Shown here: one piece after another, positions 51,861-63,173 of the stretch
Layout: the number at the start of each line of letters is the position of its first letter
Position numbering within the stretch: position 1 is the first letter of the stretch
NCBI GenBank assembly: GCA_033239525.1
Contig: BSYO01000019.1
Coordinates: 4,283,087 to 4,347,086, forward strand
DNA length: 64,000 nt
Direction of reading: 5' to 3'
From: Nepenthes gracilis
Taxonomy: Eukaryota; Streptophyta; Magnoliopsida; Caryophyllales; Nepenthaceae
Made by a program: the position numbers and the translations under genes
The notes under the pieces: model-generated
Told to the model about the DNA's origin: nothing
What the model saw: the letters and a program-made list of their open reading frames with translations, nothing else
The model's database searches: none

Positions 51861-54800
51861 TGATGCTAGCATGCCATTGTCACCTATGAGGTCCGCGAAT
51901 TGTCCTTGAATTGTCATAATGTTTCCTCAACCTCCCAACATGCTTCACGACCTAGTAGATCCTTCAATTTTACTAAGTACTAGATGTATGCTCATGTGCC
52001 AATCCATTGCACAACCCCATCTGCTAAGATAGTGTCCACGTCTCTCTCAAAAGAAGTGACCATAGTTGCTATCACCCAATTTGATTCTCATTTGTGAGGA
52101 TCCTTTGTGTCTCCATGATATGGCTTCAAAGAATTCACATAGAAAATTGGGGGCATATCTTCAGATATGTTGTAGCTTAACCTCATAAGCTACCACGGCA
52201 ACCTGTCGTACAATGTGAAAACACTCATCACTCCTTTGCACCAAGCTTTTATGCACTGTCCTTGGACATTTGAAGTACTTAGAATGGAGCTTGGTTGTTA
52301 CCGAGTCTCCTTTGAACTCAAGGGTCATCTAGTCTTGTCCTCCACTTTTTAAGGCTTCATAGATTGTTGCACTGTTGCAAATTCTAATGGGCTATGATTG
52401 GAATACTCACCTCGATGTCAGTTGTAGGAGAATTGTGCCTTGTCTTAATCACCAATGATGCTTCTCTGCAAGATACTTTGCCACATGTCTCATTAAGAGC
52501 TTAATTGTTTCTTTGCAACTCTGTGGTGCTTGAATGAAGATGGCATACTTATGAGGTTGCTCTACGGCACCTTAATAGATACAAACTCTATCAACTTTGG
52601 CAATACCAAGATAAAATCCATTGAAACTTTTTCGGCATGGCAATGTCTGCAGTAACCTTGCATACTTTTTTTGCTCTATCCTTTGTTGTTGGTACACAAA
52701 TCTTCACATACACCTCCACATCGTCGCACATCTTTTGCCAATAGAAGGCTAACTTCTAGCAATGTTAAGGTGTTTAAGACCCCTGCCCCCGGGGGGACCA
52801 GCAATTTGGTGTTATAGCACTCTTACATTATCTCTCTTTGGTGCAGAGGAGACCTCTCCTTAGCCAAAACTGCCAACACACTCACTGACTTATAGTAGCA
52901 AAATTTTTAAACTCATCTGTAACCATGTTAGGGTTGCTAGGTTTATACTTAAAAGTGAAGTCAAACTTCAAGAAGTCTTGCCGCATAGCTTGGGACTTAG
53001 TTTCTGTGGAGTTTGGAAGTAGTCAATAGCCACATTGTCAGTCGTCACTATGAAGGTAGCCCCATGCAAATATTGCCTTCACATCTGCAAGAAATGCACC
53101 ACTACTGTCATCTCCTTCTCTTGCACAGTGGAGCGAGTCTGTGTCATTCAACTTGCAACTCTGTTAAGCGATAAGATGCCCTTTATGCATGACTCTCCAC
53201 CCATAGCAAAGTCAATGCATCAGTGTGCACCTTATAGGGCCTGCTATTACCCAACATGCCTAGCATATGTTCCTCTGTCACAGCTGTCTTTAAATCCTCA
53301 AAGGCATGTTGGCACTTTACACTCTACTCCCAAGGCATGTTTTTGTATGGCAGACCAATGCCATAAGCAGCGTTTGCCGAGTAGCCCTTCATGACCCATC
53401 AATAATAGTTGAAAAGCCCTAGGGAGCACCTTAGCTCCATCACCTTAGTAGGTGGTTTCGAATCCACAATGAATCGTACATTTGCCGTATCCATCATTAG
53501 CTTTCCACCCTTGATCTTGTGGCCTAGAATAGCACCTCTTCTGCAAAGGAACATATTTTCCTATTTCATACATTGCTCATTTTCTGCCACACTTGGAAAA
53601 TCTGTCATAGTTACTCCACATGCTCCTCCAAGGTTGTTATACACGCCATAATGTCATCCAAGTATACAACATTGAAACTATCCAAGTAGTAGTGAAAGAA
53701 TTTATTCACTAAGCTGCAAAATGTGGCAGATTTGTTAGTGAGACCCAAGGGCATGGCTAGAAATTCATAATCTTAATTCCATGTCATGCAGTCTTTGGCA
53801 ATCACCCTTGGCATCCTCGCTTGATAGTTTATATATTTCTGTTCACTAAGTAGACTATCTTAAGCTGCACATACCTTGATCTAAGCTAAAAGAAAAAAGA
53901 CTCCTTTGAAGACTAATCAATGATGACCCTCCATGGATTCGCCTATAAGCTGCTGCTAATGTTGCGAAAATAAGAGCTTGCTTCTGATATCAATAAAGCT
54001 ACTCCTTGGCAAGAGGTCAACTATTACATGAATTGCTGAAGCATCCCCAATCCTTACTGTAGATCTAACTTGGAGAAGTACTGTTCACATTGATCTAACA
54101 GATTTGCAATAAAAAGAACTAGTTGTTCTTGATGATGACTTTATTTGTGGTCCAATAGTCTATGCATTGGTGGAGTGACCCATCATGCTTCTTTTGAATC
54201 AGCACCATTGCACCATACGGTGCCTTGGAGGATTAAATAAACCCAGCATACAGCAACCTTTGAGTTGTTTCAGTTCTTCTTCAAACTCAGGTGGGTCAAT
54301 TGAATACGGTGCCATCCTGGGGGCTTAGCTTCATGCTCAAGTTCACTCTTATTGTCCACCTCCCTCCTAGGTGGTAATTTCCTTGGGCATGATATTGGCA
54401 TACTTCTCTAGGACCGATAGAATTTCCTTAGGCATTTCAGCTATAGGAGGAGTGTCTTACATTGTTAGGGTTGCTAAGAATATCCTTTTCCCCTATTTGA
54501 GCTACTTATCACATACTGTGGCAGAAATAATCATCCTTGGCCTGCACCTGCCGGTGGCCACCATCATGCACCTTTCTCCTCTTTGGTGCAACAGTTATTA
54601 GCATAAGGCATGGGAATAGCCCTTACCATATTAAATAAATCCATGATAATTATACACTCGTAGTCATCTATAGGGATCACCGATAGATCAATAGGCCTAA
54701 TTGACTCTGACACTAGCCTCCCTCCTTTAATGCCACCACTTATGGGTTAAATTCTAAGTTCACTGGCCTTGTTCCACCCATTGTCCTTCTCCAAGGTAAG

Positions 54801-56092
54801 TCCTAGTTTCTTGGTTTCTCTCATGGAGAGGAAATTGTGTGATGCACCCGTGTCTACCGTGGCCTCAATAGCTGGTCGTCCAATGGGTTGTTTTCCTTCG
54901 GCAACATCACGATGGCATTGAGTTGCTGGGACCCTGTTTGGACCTCCTTGGCCTCCTGCTCCTATTTGTCAGCAATCATGGCATTGAATGTTGATGTCTT
55001 AGGACACTTCCTTGCCCATTGTGGTCCTCCACGTAGGAATCAGTTCTCTTGTGACTCGAACCCTTTGTCATGCTTCTTCCCTTGGTGTCACTCGTGTCCT
55101 TGCTGCAGCTGCTAGCTGGTTTGCAACCACTATCCTTTCAGTAGGTTCCTTAGTCTTCCCCACCTTTTCTATGATCATTCTTCTTTGGGGGCTTTTATCT
55201 ATAAGAAATACCACTCCTTGAACTCCACTAAGGATTCCACCACCAAAATGGCTGTGGAAAGGTCATCCTTGCATTTTAGTTCCAACTTGGCCTAGTTCTA
55301 CAGCACACTTGTGAAGAAAAAAACTAGACTGATCCTTTTCTAATGTAGAAAATTGTGTAGCGTAGGGTAGAGAACACATGAATGAGCATGCTGATGTATG
55401 CTTGAGCTTCCACATTCTCAAGATAGACTTGTTTCTTCCATTATATGTTGAAATGATTTCATGTTATTATCCCTCTCTTTAACTTAGCATGCTTTCATCA
55501 CCACCGTATTCTTGTGTTATTGGCAAGGCACAAAGGTCATCGTCTTTAACTTCGTCACATATTAAATGATTCCCATGACCTCGAATTATTGCTCTACTTG
55601 CCTTAGGAAGTCGTCTTACTCCTTGGTGTTACTTGCCCAAGTTTGGTATTGCTACCTTCGGGGCCTCGCTAGACGTGACAGTCCTACCTGCCGCCGCCGC
55701 CAACTTACACAACACCCAAACCTTTTGGACCTCATCCCTTTTCCTTTGAATGGGTACAAGCTTCTCAGCCACCTTGTCTTAGGATGATGTAAACTCTTGT
55801 CGTAGACAATGGAGTTCAATGCGCCTTACCTCTCACCTTTGAGCCCATCATCCCTTGGCTCAACCAATTTGACGTATTGGGCCATCTCATCCAACTAATC
55901 ACCGGCATCAGCAACAGCAAGCTCTGCCCTGATCAATCGTCCCTCCATATAACTTGTGTCTCGTGACTTGTTCCTTCTACACATTGGTGTTACAATGTTC
56001 CTACATTATTAGCTCGGGAGCATTCTTGGCACTCACAATAGTTATGTTAGAGGATGACATCATCTTTATATTTAGCACTCACATTAGCCATG
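51861..56092 (-). pseudogene. Gypsy gag-pol relic in RAR1 intron 3
   Basis: Minus-strand order: gag from an ATG near 56092 (MANVSAKYKDD); a zinc-knuckle remnant at about 55000-55050 (GPQWARKCPK); a protease zone at 54600-54880; RT from about 54315 (MAPYSIDPPEFEEELKQLK), DHK..HHQEQLVLFIANLLDQ and YFSKLDL to about 53500; an RNase H zone at 53000-53400; integrase remnants to about 52000. Frames shift repeatedly. Open frames on the plus strand over this interval are shadows. The element is long dead and spliced out with the intron if RAR1 is expressed. Confidence 0.75.
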
Positions 56093-56122
56093 GCTAGCCT
56101 TATTTAGTCTTTCGCTAATGTG

Positions 56123-56812
56123 ATGTGAGGTTCTGGAGTGGAAATCTTCGGAGTGTATTTCCGGAATGGTTCACAAGGTCAGAGAGATGAAACTTGCCAA
56201 AGTGGTGCCTCCAGGATAAAGTCACAAGTAAGTCAAATACTAACGGCCGAGGACATTGACTGGAAAAATTGGTTATTTGCAAAATCTGCGCATATGGCTT
56301 TGCAGAAAAGGAAGTTGACTTTCAGAGTTGGCAATCGATTTTATAGAGCAGGTCAACTGCTCTCAGCAAGAACTCTCAACAAGAAGGCGATTTTGCAAAG
56401 TAGGTGGCAGGCTTTGTAATGCACGCAACCGCCTTGCCAAGTAGGACGCAACCGCCTCGCCAAGGAGGTCGTCCATTGCCTATATGTATATATATATATG
56501 TATGTATGTATATATATATATATGTATGTATGTATGGTGAGTGCGGTAGTGGAGAAGAAGAAAGAAAAACAATGAGTCGTCATTTTTACTCTTGTGCTCT
56601 GTTCTCTGTTCTCTAATAGTTTCTGTAACAAAGGGTTTTGTAACCAAAATTTTTTATAGTAAGATTTGTAAACTAAGTGTCTCGTGATTTTTTCCCTCTT
56701 ATTCAGAAGAGAGTTTCGACGTAAAATTGTGTTACCAGTTTCCCCCTTTTCTCTGTTGTGTATGTGTGCGATCATCATCATCATCCTCCTCTCGGTTTCA
56801 CTATCTGATCAG
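56123..56812 (+). mobile_element. Copia-type LTR fragment (tentative)
   Basis: The 3' half looks like a plus-strand copia R/U5: a TATA/TG-rich patch (56478-56535) as promoter, then TTTCTGTAAC, TTATTCAGAAGAGAG, ACGTAAAATTGTG and a pyrimidine-rich end with (ATC)n. A candidate start TGTGATGTGAGG lies at 56123. No matching 5-bp flanks were found, so it may be truncated or may be leader of the surrounding gypsy element. Confidence 0.42.
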
Positions 56813-56817
56813 CACCT

Positions 56818-58962
56818 TGTGACATACCATATTTTTAATCGAAAATCTAGCAGAGTTTCGGCTATAATATTGTCATCGGCTTAATACAAAAACCTGTAAA
56901 ATATCTTGTACAGCATACGTAATCCACATATTCACAAACACAAATCTAAAAGCCACAATTCTCAAAATATGGCACCAACATCATAACTACTAGTACGACG
57001 TCGACTCAGACAAGATACCACTAGGTATCCACAATTAACCATAGAAACCTACAGAAGTACATACATCCATCAAATACGGTGAAAACTATACTATGTATAC
57101 ATCATTATCATGCACATACATCGATATACATAATCATCTCAAAATAATACAAAATACTCCATTTCATACAAAATTCACAAAACTAAGTCCCAAAAGCTCT
57201 TCATATTGAGATCTGCAGCCTATTCAGCTCTTAAGCTCTACTCAATCTCATCAGGTATAAGAGCGTGCTCATCTGAAAGGAAGAAAGTAGTAAGGGTGAG
57301 CCAAATACTCAACAAGTATAATATAATCAAAGACAATAAACAAAATATATAAGAGCCAAATACTCTATAAGAAGTAGAGGAAGGATACAATAGCATAATG
57401 AAGATGCATAAATATGAAACGTGAACTAATACATTTTCGGAATATAAATAACTTTTTATATTTTATCTTTCTTCTCTTAGAGTTCGAAACATGCATAAAT
57501 TTCTTTATCTTTGCGGATTGGGGTCAGTAGGCCTTACTGACTAAAGGAGCGGTAGATCGATATCTGAATTGTGTTTGTTTCTACACAACCAAAAAACCAT
57601 CTCCTCCTATTCAGGACCCAGAGGCGAGTCATCTACATATAATCCCTATAGACCAGGCCTTAGCCACACGTGGCCCTTGGCCCTTAGCAGACAACGATTT
57701 TTCATTATAATATATTAAAGGCATGACAAAAAATATTACTCTCTACAAAACACGATCAGGATAATCCTTGAGTTTTCACTGTAATATCTAGAGCATACCA
57801 AAGAATATTATCCTCTGAATTGTGTTTGTCTCTACACAACCAAAAAACCACCTCCTCCTATTCAGGACCTAGAGGCAAGCCATCTACATATAATCCCTAT
57901 AGACGAAGCCTTAGCCGCACGCGGCCCTTAACAGACAATAATTTTTCATTATAATATATTAAAGGCATGCCGAGAAATATTACCCTCTACAAAATATGGT
58001 TAGGATAACCTTTGAGTTTTTACTGTAATATCTAGAGCATACCAGAGAATATTATCCTCTAAAATATAAATCCTTGGTCTAGGTTTCACCATTTTTATTC
58101 TTTAAGGGAAAGTCCACCAAACGTTTTTAACAAAATTCTCACTCCAAGAGAACGAATTATACACATATCAAATTGTGGCATTTCCTTCGTATACTTACAT
58201 AATTTTCATATTTCTTATGGATTTAAGTATTCACATAACTTATGTTATATGCATGAACATCATAAAGTGTGGGAAAATAGAAATTCTTACCACCATGAGC
58301 CAAACATGACTTTAGAACTTCTTGACGACAAATTTCCTTCACAAACGCATATAATGTAATTTTCGAAGTATACACAATATAATATATATAATGTACATGT
58401 GAAATAACATCCCAATTCATGTCCGATAATGTTCTAGAATATATAAAATACATGTGCAAAAATACCAAATATACGGAGTGCCCGCGTCTATAAAGTTAAT
58501 ATTACGAATTTTTAAAGCCAAATGATGTATAAATTGTAAACAATTCGGATAAAACCCAAAGGGGGCGAGGGTTAGGTGAACGTAATTTCGCATAAAATTA
58601 CAAAATCGGACACCCAATTAATAAATCTAAAGCCATTCCATGCATAAAGCCCCAAAATAAATGGGTAAAAGCTTCTGGACATGGGTTAGGGTTTGCAGGA
58701 TATACAAAACCGTGTAAAATCAACGAATCGAACAACAAATCGGTAAATATTCATGCTCATGTCATGGGTTCCGTAAAATATATGCTTTGGGTGGGTACTA
58801 GGACGAAAGTGCCCAAAAGGAATAAACGAAAATTAAAAAGAGAGCAAGAAAAGTATATGAGTGCACTTGCTTCGACCCGATCTATAACTTTTTCAGCTAT
58901 CTCTAAGTCGGATTCGAATTTGAAATCCTCGATTTCCCGCTTCTCTCTCTTCTCCTTTATGT

Positions 58963-58995
<33 letters not shown>

Positions 58996-59488
58996 AAAAA
59001 ACGCGTGGAAATAAACGATCACAAACCGGAACGCGTATTTATACACGGTTCAGCACTCGAGCGCTCGTTGAGCGCCCATCGAGCGAGGGGTTCTGTTAAT
59101 ATAGCCCCGGTCGCACCTCAAGCAAGTCTCGGGCGCACGTCGCTGGAAATCATGCTCGATCCCGGCTAGGGCACGGGTCAGGCCTACAGCGAGCCTGCCT
59201 CTCATATGGGCCGTCCGGGACCTATTTTGACCCTTCTAACCTAATATTTCACATCCTTGAACTCTAATTTTAATTATATAAATTTAATAAGTCATGATTA
59301 TCATAATTTAAAACTCGAAATCTTGTTTATGGATTAACATTTCACGGTTTACAACGCCAGCTCCCGATTTTGTCAATTCCGGGTCTTTGGGCTTTTCGAT
59401 CCAATTTCTCCCATATCCTTTGACCTTAATTTATTTATATTAATTTAATTACTTCTCATTACCATATTTTGAAAATCAGTACCTTATA
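56818..59488 (-). mobile_element. Solo LTR, 2671 bp, in RAR1 intron 3, TSD CACCT
   Basis: It starts TGTGACATACC, ends ACCTTATA (a C-to-T change from the ACCTTACA end of its relative at 48070), and is flanked by CACCT at 56813-56817 and 59489-59493. It contains the LTR phrase GGTGAGCCAAATACTCAACA (57296), a CT-rich patch (58955-58995) and a GC-rich CTCGAG/GAGCGC block (59050-59130). An internal 251-bp tandem duplication explains its extra length over 45938-48070. Confidence 0.85.
57566..58065. repeat. 251-bp tandem duplication inside the solo LTR
   Basis: GAATTGTGTTTGTxTCTACA at 57566 recurs at 57817, and the two blocks stay collinear through ATTATCCTCT. They differ by scattered substitutions and a small indel, so the duplication is not recent. 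Confidence 0.88.
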
Positions 59489-59540
59489 CACCTTTTCCTA
59501 ACACACTTGATAGTGCTAAATCAACTTAACTCAAGATTAC

Positions 59541-60188
59541 GGTCGTGCTTAGTTGGACTGTTGGGAAGGGCTTTTGGTTATTACTGGCCTCTCTCGTTAT
59601 CAAAAGCTTGTTTGGTTCTACAAAAAAGTGATGTTACAATTGAATAGTAACAACAAGAGCATTTTTTCAGAAGTTTGTAACTATGAGCTTTTCGTGGGCT
59701 TTTCCACTTGGTATTTGTGAAATGCCTCCATTTTTTTCTTTTTCTTTTTTTTTGTTTTCTTTTTTCATTTTTGTTTTTCATTCTTTCTTTGTCCATTTTG
59801 GACCAAGTACTAGATAACTTCATTGGACTCTTGTTTTTTCTTGGAACTTTTTTTTTTCAGTTTTTTTGAAAAATTAATGTAATTTAATAGTGTTATTTGT
59901 ATGCATGAATATTAAGATATTATTTTTAATTTAATGTTATTTTAGTACATAAAAATAGGTTAGTTTGTTTGTCTGTTTTTTTTTTTAAATTATATATTTT
60001 ATCCTATTTTTAAAAAATGAGAAACAAATGAATATATCAAAAATAAAAATTATCCTTATTGGCTATGTAAAATTTAATGCAACCACTAACAAGTACTCTA
60101 ACCAAATATCATTTTTACATTTAACAGTAATAACCACAAGAAACAAACAAAAGTGAATGAATTTTCAACCACCTAATTAAACACGGCC
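59541..60188. mobile_element. MITE inserted in the gypsy 5' LTR
   Basis: The ends GGTCGTGCTTAGTT and AATTAAACACGGCC are inverted repeats (11 of 14 positions), a GGCCGTGTTTA-type end common in plant MITEs. The sister LTR at 51440 has the uninterrupted sequence CAAGATACTAAATAAAT, which matches the joined flanks here. It is 648 bp, contains no transposase and has T-rich stretches. A target duplication is not evident. Confidence 0.68.
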
Positions 60189-60596
60189 TAAATAAGCAAG
60201 CAAACTAGAATACAATTACACGAGAAGTCTAGAAGGAGAGTACTTAGATTGCTTGAAGGCCAAGTTTTTTATGCTTTGAGAGGACTTGTTCTCCCGTATG
60301 GTTCATGGTAGCCCTTTTATGTATACTTTGCATATACAATGGATGGTTCAGATCTAGCCATGTGTCCCACCATCAACAGCCACGATTACAAGCCTTGAAG
60401 TCTCAATACCATGCTAGAACTTTCAAGAATATATGAGAAAAGTGTGGGTCTTTCTAGAGAAGTGTGGATCTTTATATGGTGTTCTAGAATGTTCCATAGT
60501 GTTCTAAAATTCTCTGACTTCGTTGGAAATGTTTTTTAGAGTTTGCCCCATAAATGCCCATGGATAGTTTAGATAACATTTGCACAGTTTGTGACA

Positions 60597-61439
60597 CATA
60601 AGCTTCTGCACTCCCAAACAGTTAATAGAGTAATACACTCTTATGCAAGTGCTCAATTGATGCCATATTCTCTGGTGTAGATTAGTACAATGTGGATCAA
60701 CCCCAGCTAAAAACATCCGTAGTGTCAAACTTCCATTTCACCGTTCCCAATAAAATGATACCTTACTTTGGAAAACTCCCTATACTGTCAACAACTCATG
60801 GGACTTTAGGCACATGAGCTTTCAGCTGCTCATAATATTATAGAATTTCAGTTCTTGTTTTGGTATTGATTTTCAATAAAAGCTTTCCTTTAAGGAAAGG
60901 ATGTTTGTCCACCGTAATTCATTCTGCTTCTTCATTACCCACCAGAGATCTTAATGCCTTGTGTGGGAGCTATTTGCTCATTAAACCCATAAGTATCAGG
61001 CCGCTGTGAAATTGTCCATAAAAGCTTCAGCTATCTTCCATGTTATGTGGTCTTTAATGCTGAGATTCATCATATGGGTTACAAAACTCACCCGTGCCTC
61101 TGTAATCCTTGTATTTAAATCCACTGCAGACAATATAGGGGGAATTAATTCAGAAATTGCCTTCCATGTGTGATTGTCACTTGTTGTTATTCGATTGCTT
61201 ACTCATGTTTTCAGTCCTTCAACTAGCACCCATTTTTGTTCAACATACTATGCTGATTACTTTCTCATGATTGCATTTCAAGATCAATCCTCACACTTAA
61301 GTGTGCTCTGGGGTCAGCTTCTCTAGCGTCTGGTTTCAATGGGGTCTGGTTACAATGGGATTGGACACGCACAGTTTTGTGACTACAAAAGTTTTCTTGG
61401 GTAACAGGATGTCAAAAAGAATAGATTTGATCAATTGCA
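60597..61439. other. RAR1 intron 3 stretch without recognised features
   Basis: About 840 bp of moderately AT-rich DNA to the right of the gypsy element. I see no exon with CHORD-II signatures, no LTR ends and no RNA gene. Confidence 0.5.
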
Positions 61440-61800
61440 ACCTCCCTACAAGCAGAGGAACCTAAGATGTCTAGCATCTCTCTGTCGCTCATGGTTTTCC
61501 CAAAATCACCATCTGGCTTATCATTAGCTTTTAGTTTAGATGAAACAAGAGGAACTCCAACGTATTTGAGTGGTATATGGGCCTATGAAGAACCCAACAA
61601 TTGAATAATTGCATTCCTTCCCTTATCTGGAATCCCTTAAAGCACACGCCATTCATACCACAATGCCTTCCCAATTCCGCCCAAATATTTTCTTCCATGT
61701 TCTGCCACTGCTGCTGCTCAACGTATCCTTGTAGAAGTTTTGAGCTTCTCATAGCAGCACCCCTTTTCAGTAAGCTTAAGCCCCAGATTTTCAACAGAAT
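61440..61800 (-). pseudogene. Possible LINE RT scrap (tentative)
   Basis: On the minus strand, around 61620-61520, the frames give IIQLLGSS and IPLKYVGVPLVSSKLKAND. This resembles the LPxKYLGVPLxSxKL motif found in plant LINE RTs after the palm. The sequence on either side (GRHCGMNGVCFKGFQIREGM, TMSDREMLDILGSSACREV) is not recognised. It could be a different family. Confidence 0.3.
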
Positions 61801-62025
61801 CCACTGTATGATGTCTGCTGAATATCATGTGGGCATGCAGTATATTGTGTTCTTGTCACCCATTTTGACCCAATAAATCCTGACTTCTGCGCAGAAAAAG
61901 CTTATTCAGAAAGGTCTTCTCAAATCCTTTGCCACTGTTGCACCGAATATGTAAGTTGACCTTATTTGATTTTCCTTATATCTCCTTTTAAGAGCTCATC
62001 TTTCTCGGTGGCTAAATACATTCCA

Positions 62026-63168
62026 TGTTGGAATATGGTCATTCCCTTGTGGGTGATTTCAACAAACTAGTTTGTCATCGGAGGATTTGTGGAGAACAAA
62101 TCCGGAAAACTGTTTCCGGTCAACGGGACGTTGACCGGAGGAGAACAGTAGACGGTCAATGGTGATTGACCGATGGATGGCCAACTGAATCTGGTCAACG
62201 GGACGTTGACCGTCTGAGGGCTACAGGAGTGCTGCAGGATGGCGGACGGGTAGCAAGATGGTCAACAGGAAGGTTGACCGGATAGCTATGGAGGACGATC
62301 AAGTTCTCCAAATAGCTGTGGATCTGGTCAACGGAAGGTTGATCTGCTAAGGCTGGAAAGGAAATCGGGAGAGGATTTCCTGATAGTATTTTTGGAGTAG
62401 AAAATACTTGAGTGCCTTTGGGTTGTCGGTTAACATGTTGACCAGATGGGAATGAAGAATTTACCAGTTGGTATTACTGGTATAAAATCAACCAATGAAC
62501 ACCGGAAGACTCTTGTGATAGCCAATGGGCAATGCATAACCAAGGACTTGATCGGGAAAGAACGATCGAGGACGCCGTGAATGGGGTTGGCTACAAGTCA
62601 GCCGGACAAAGAAAGCAGCGGCAAACCGCTACGCATGCGCGGCGCCTCAGGCAGGCGCGGCAAAGTCTGCGTAGAGTTGGTGGATAAAGCTGTTGGCAGG
62701 TTGCGTAGAAGAGCAGTGGGCAGCATTTCACCACACTCAACCCGCCTATCGTTAAAGGTCTCCGGGCCGACCACCATATATATGCATGCTGGGCATGCAG
62801 TGGAGAGTGTGAGAGTGAAAGAAAGCATCCGAACACGGTAAAGTGCAAGAAGGAAAAATCTAAGAGTGAAGAAACAATAGAGGAGAGCACCACCAGTGAG
62901 AAGGAGAAGAAAGAAAAATAGATAGTAAAAGAGTGGAGTGTTTTCCATTTACTCCGATGAGGTTTTTCTTTGTTATTCTCGGGTATGTAGTATGTACTCC
63001 ATTTTGGAGGTTTGTAACCTATTTTTCACATAGTGGATTTGCTGTCGACTCTGCTCCCGTGGTTTTCCCTTGGTTCATAAGGATTTTCACGTAAAACGTG
63101 CATGTGCTTCTTCTTCCTCTTTCCTTTCACTGTTTGTTATTCTGTCCGAACGGCCCTTTTTTCCAACA
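62026..63168 (+). mobile_element. Copia-type solo LTR, 1143 bp, with W-box dyads, in RAR1 intron 3, TSD TTCCA
   Basis: It starts TGTTGGAATA and ends TTTTCCAACA, with 6-bp terminal inverted repeats TGTTGG/CCAACA. It is flanked by TTCCA at 62021-62025 and 63169-63173. Plus orientation is shown by a TATA-like CATATATATGC (about 62775) followed by a transcribed-looking R and a copia U5 (TTTTCACGTAAAACGTGC, pyrimidine-rich end). The part upstream of the TATA carries the dyad array at 62118-62443. It lies in the same orientation as RAR1. No coding region remains. Confidence 0.92.
62118..62443. promoter_or_regulatory. Array of six GGTCAA/TTGACC (W-box) dyads
   Basis: Left and right half-sites: 62118/62131, 62154/62166, 62193/62206, 62260/62274, 62326/62339 and 62428/62438, with spacers of 7, 6, 7, 8, 7 and 4 bp. 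Ten of twelve half-sites are perfect TTGACC on one strand or the other. The two exceptions are TTGATC (62339) and GGTTAA (62428). TTGAC[C/T] is the W-box recognised by WRKY transcription factors. The array sits 330-660 bp upstream of the LTR's TATA-like site, where an enhancer in U3 would be expected. Binding is inferred, not shown. Confidence 0.75.
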
Positions 63169-63173
63169 TTCCA

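Larger units (their letters stand above)
51380..60596 (-). mobile_element. Decayed Ty3/gypsy element in RAR1 intron 3
   Basis: Related LTRs at about 51380-51850 and, split by later insertions, about 59493-60596 share CTAGCCATGTGTCCCACCAT, GAGAAAAGTGTGGG and TTGCACAGTTTG. On the minus strand they begin TGTxxCAAACTGTGC. A polypurine tract (AGTTGGGAGAG) lies at 51861-51851 beside the left (3') LTR. The coding relic between them reads minus. Later insertions are the solo LTR 56818-59488 and the MITE 59541-60188. The outer target duplication was not identified, and the left end is approximate. Confidence 0.75.

Noticed and set aside
53035..55787. Several plus-strand ORFs of 60-119 codons in RAR1 intron 3
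   Set aside because: They are shadows of the minus-strand gypsy polyprotein relic; motifs (RT, zinc knuckle) read on the other strand.
56128..56822. A TGTGA flank pair suggesting a solo LTR from 56128
   Set aside because: The right-hand TGTGA is the start of the well-supported LTR at 56818, and the intervening piece would not end in CA.
61890..61957. An exon-like stretch after GCAG and before GTAAG reading KKLIQKGLLKSFATVAPN
   Set aside because: It is bounded by plausible splice signals and open, but it does not resemble the RAR1 region expected after the CCCH motif and its phase does not fit exon 3.
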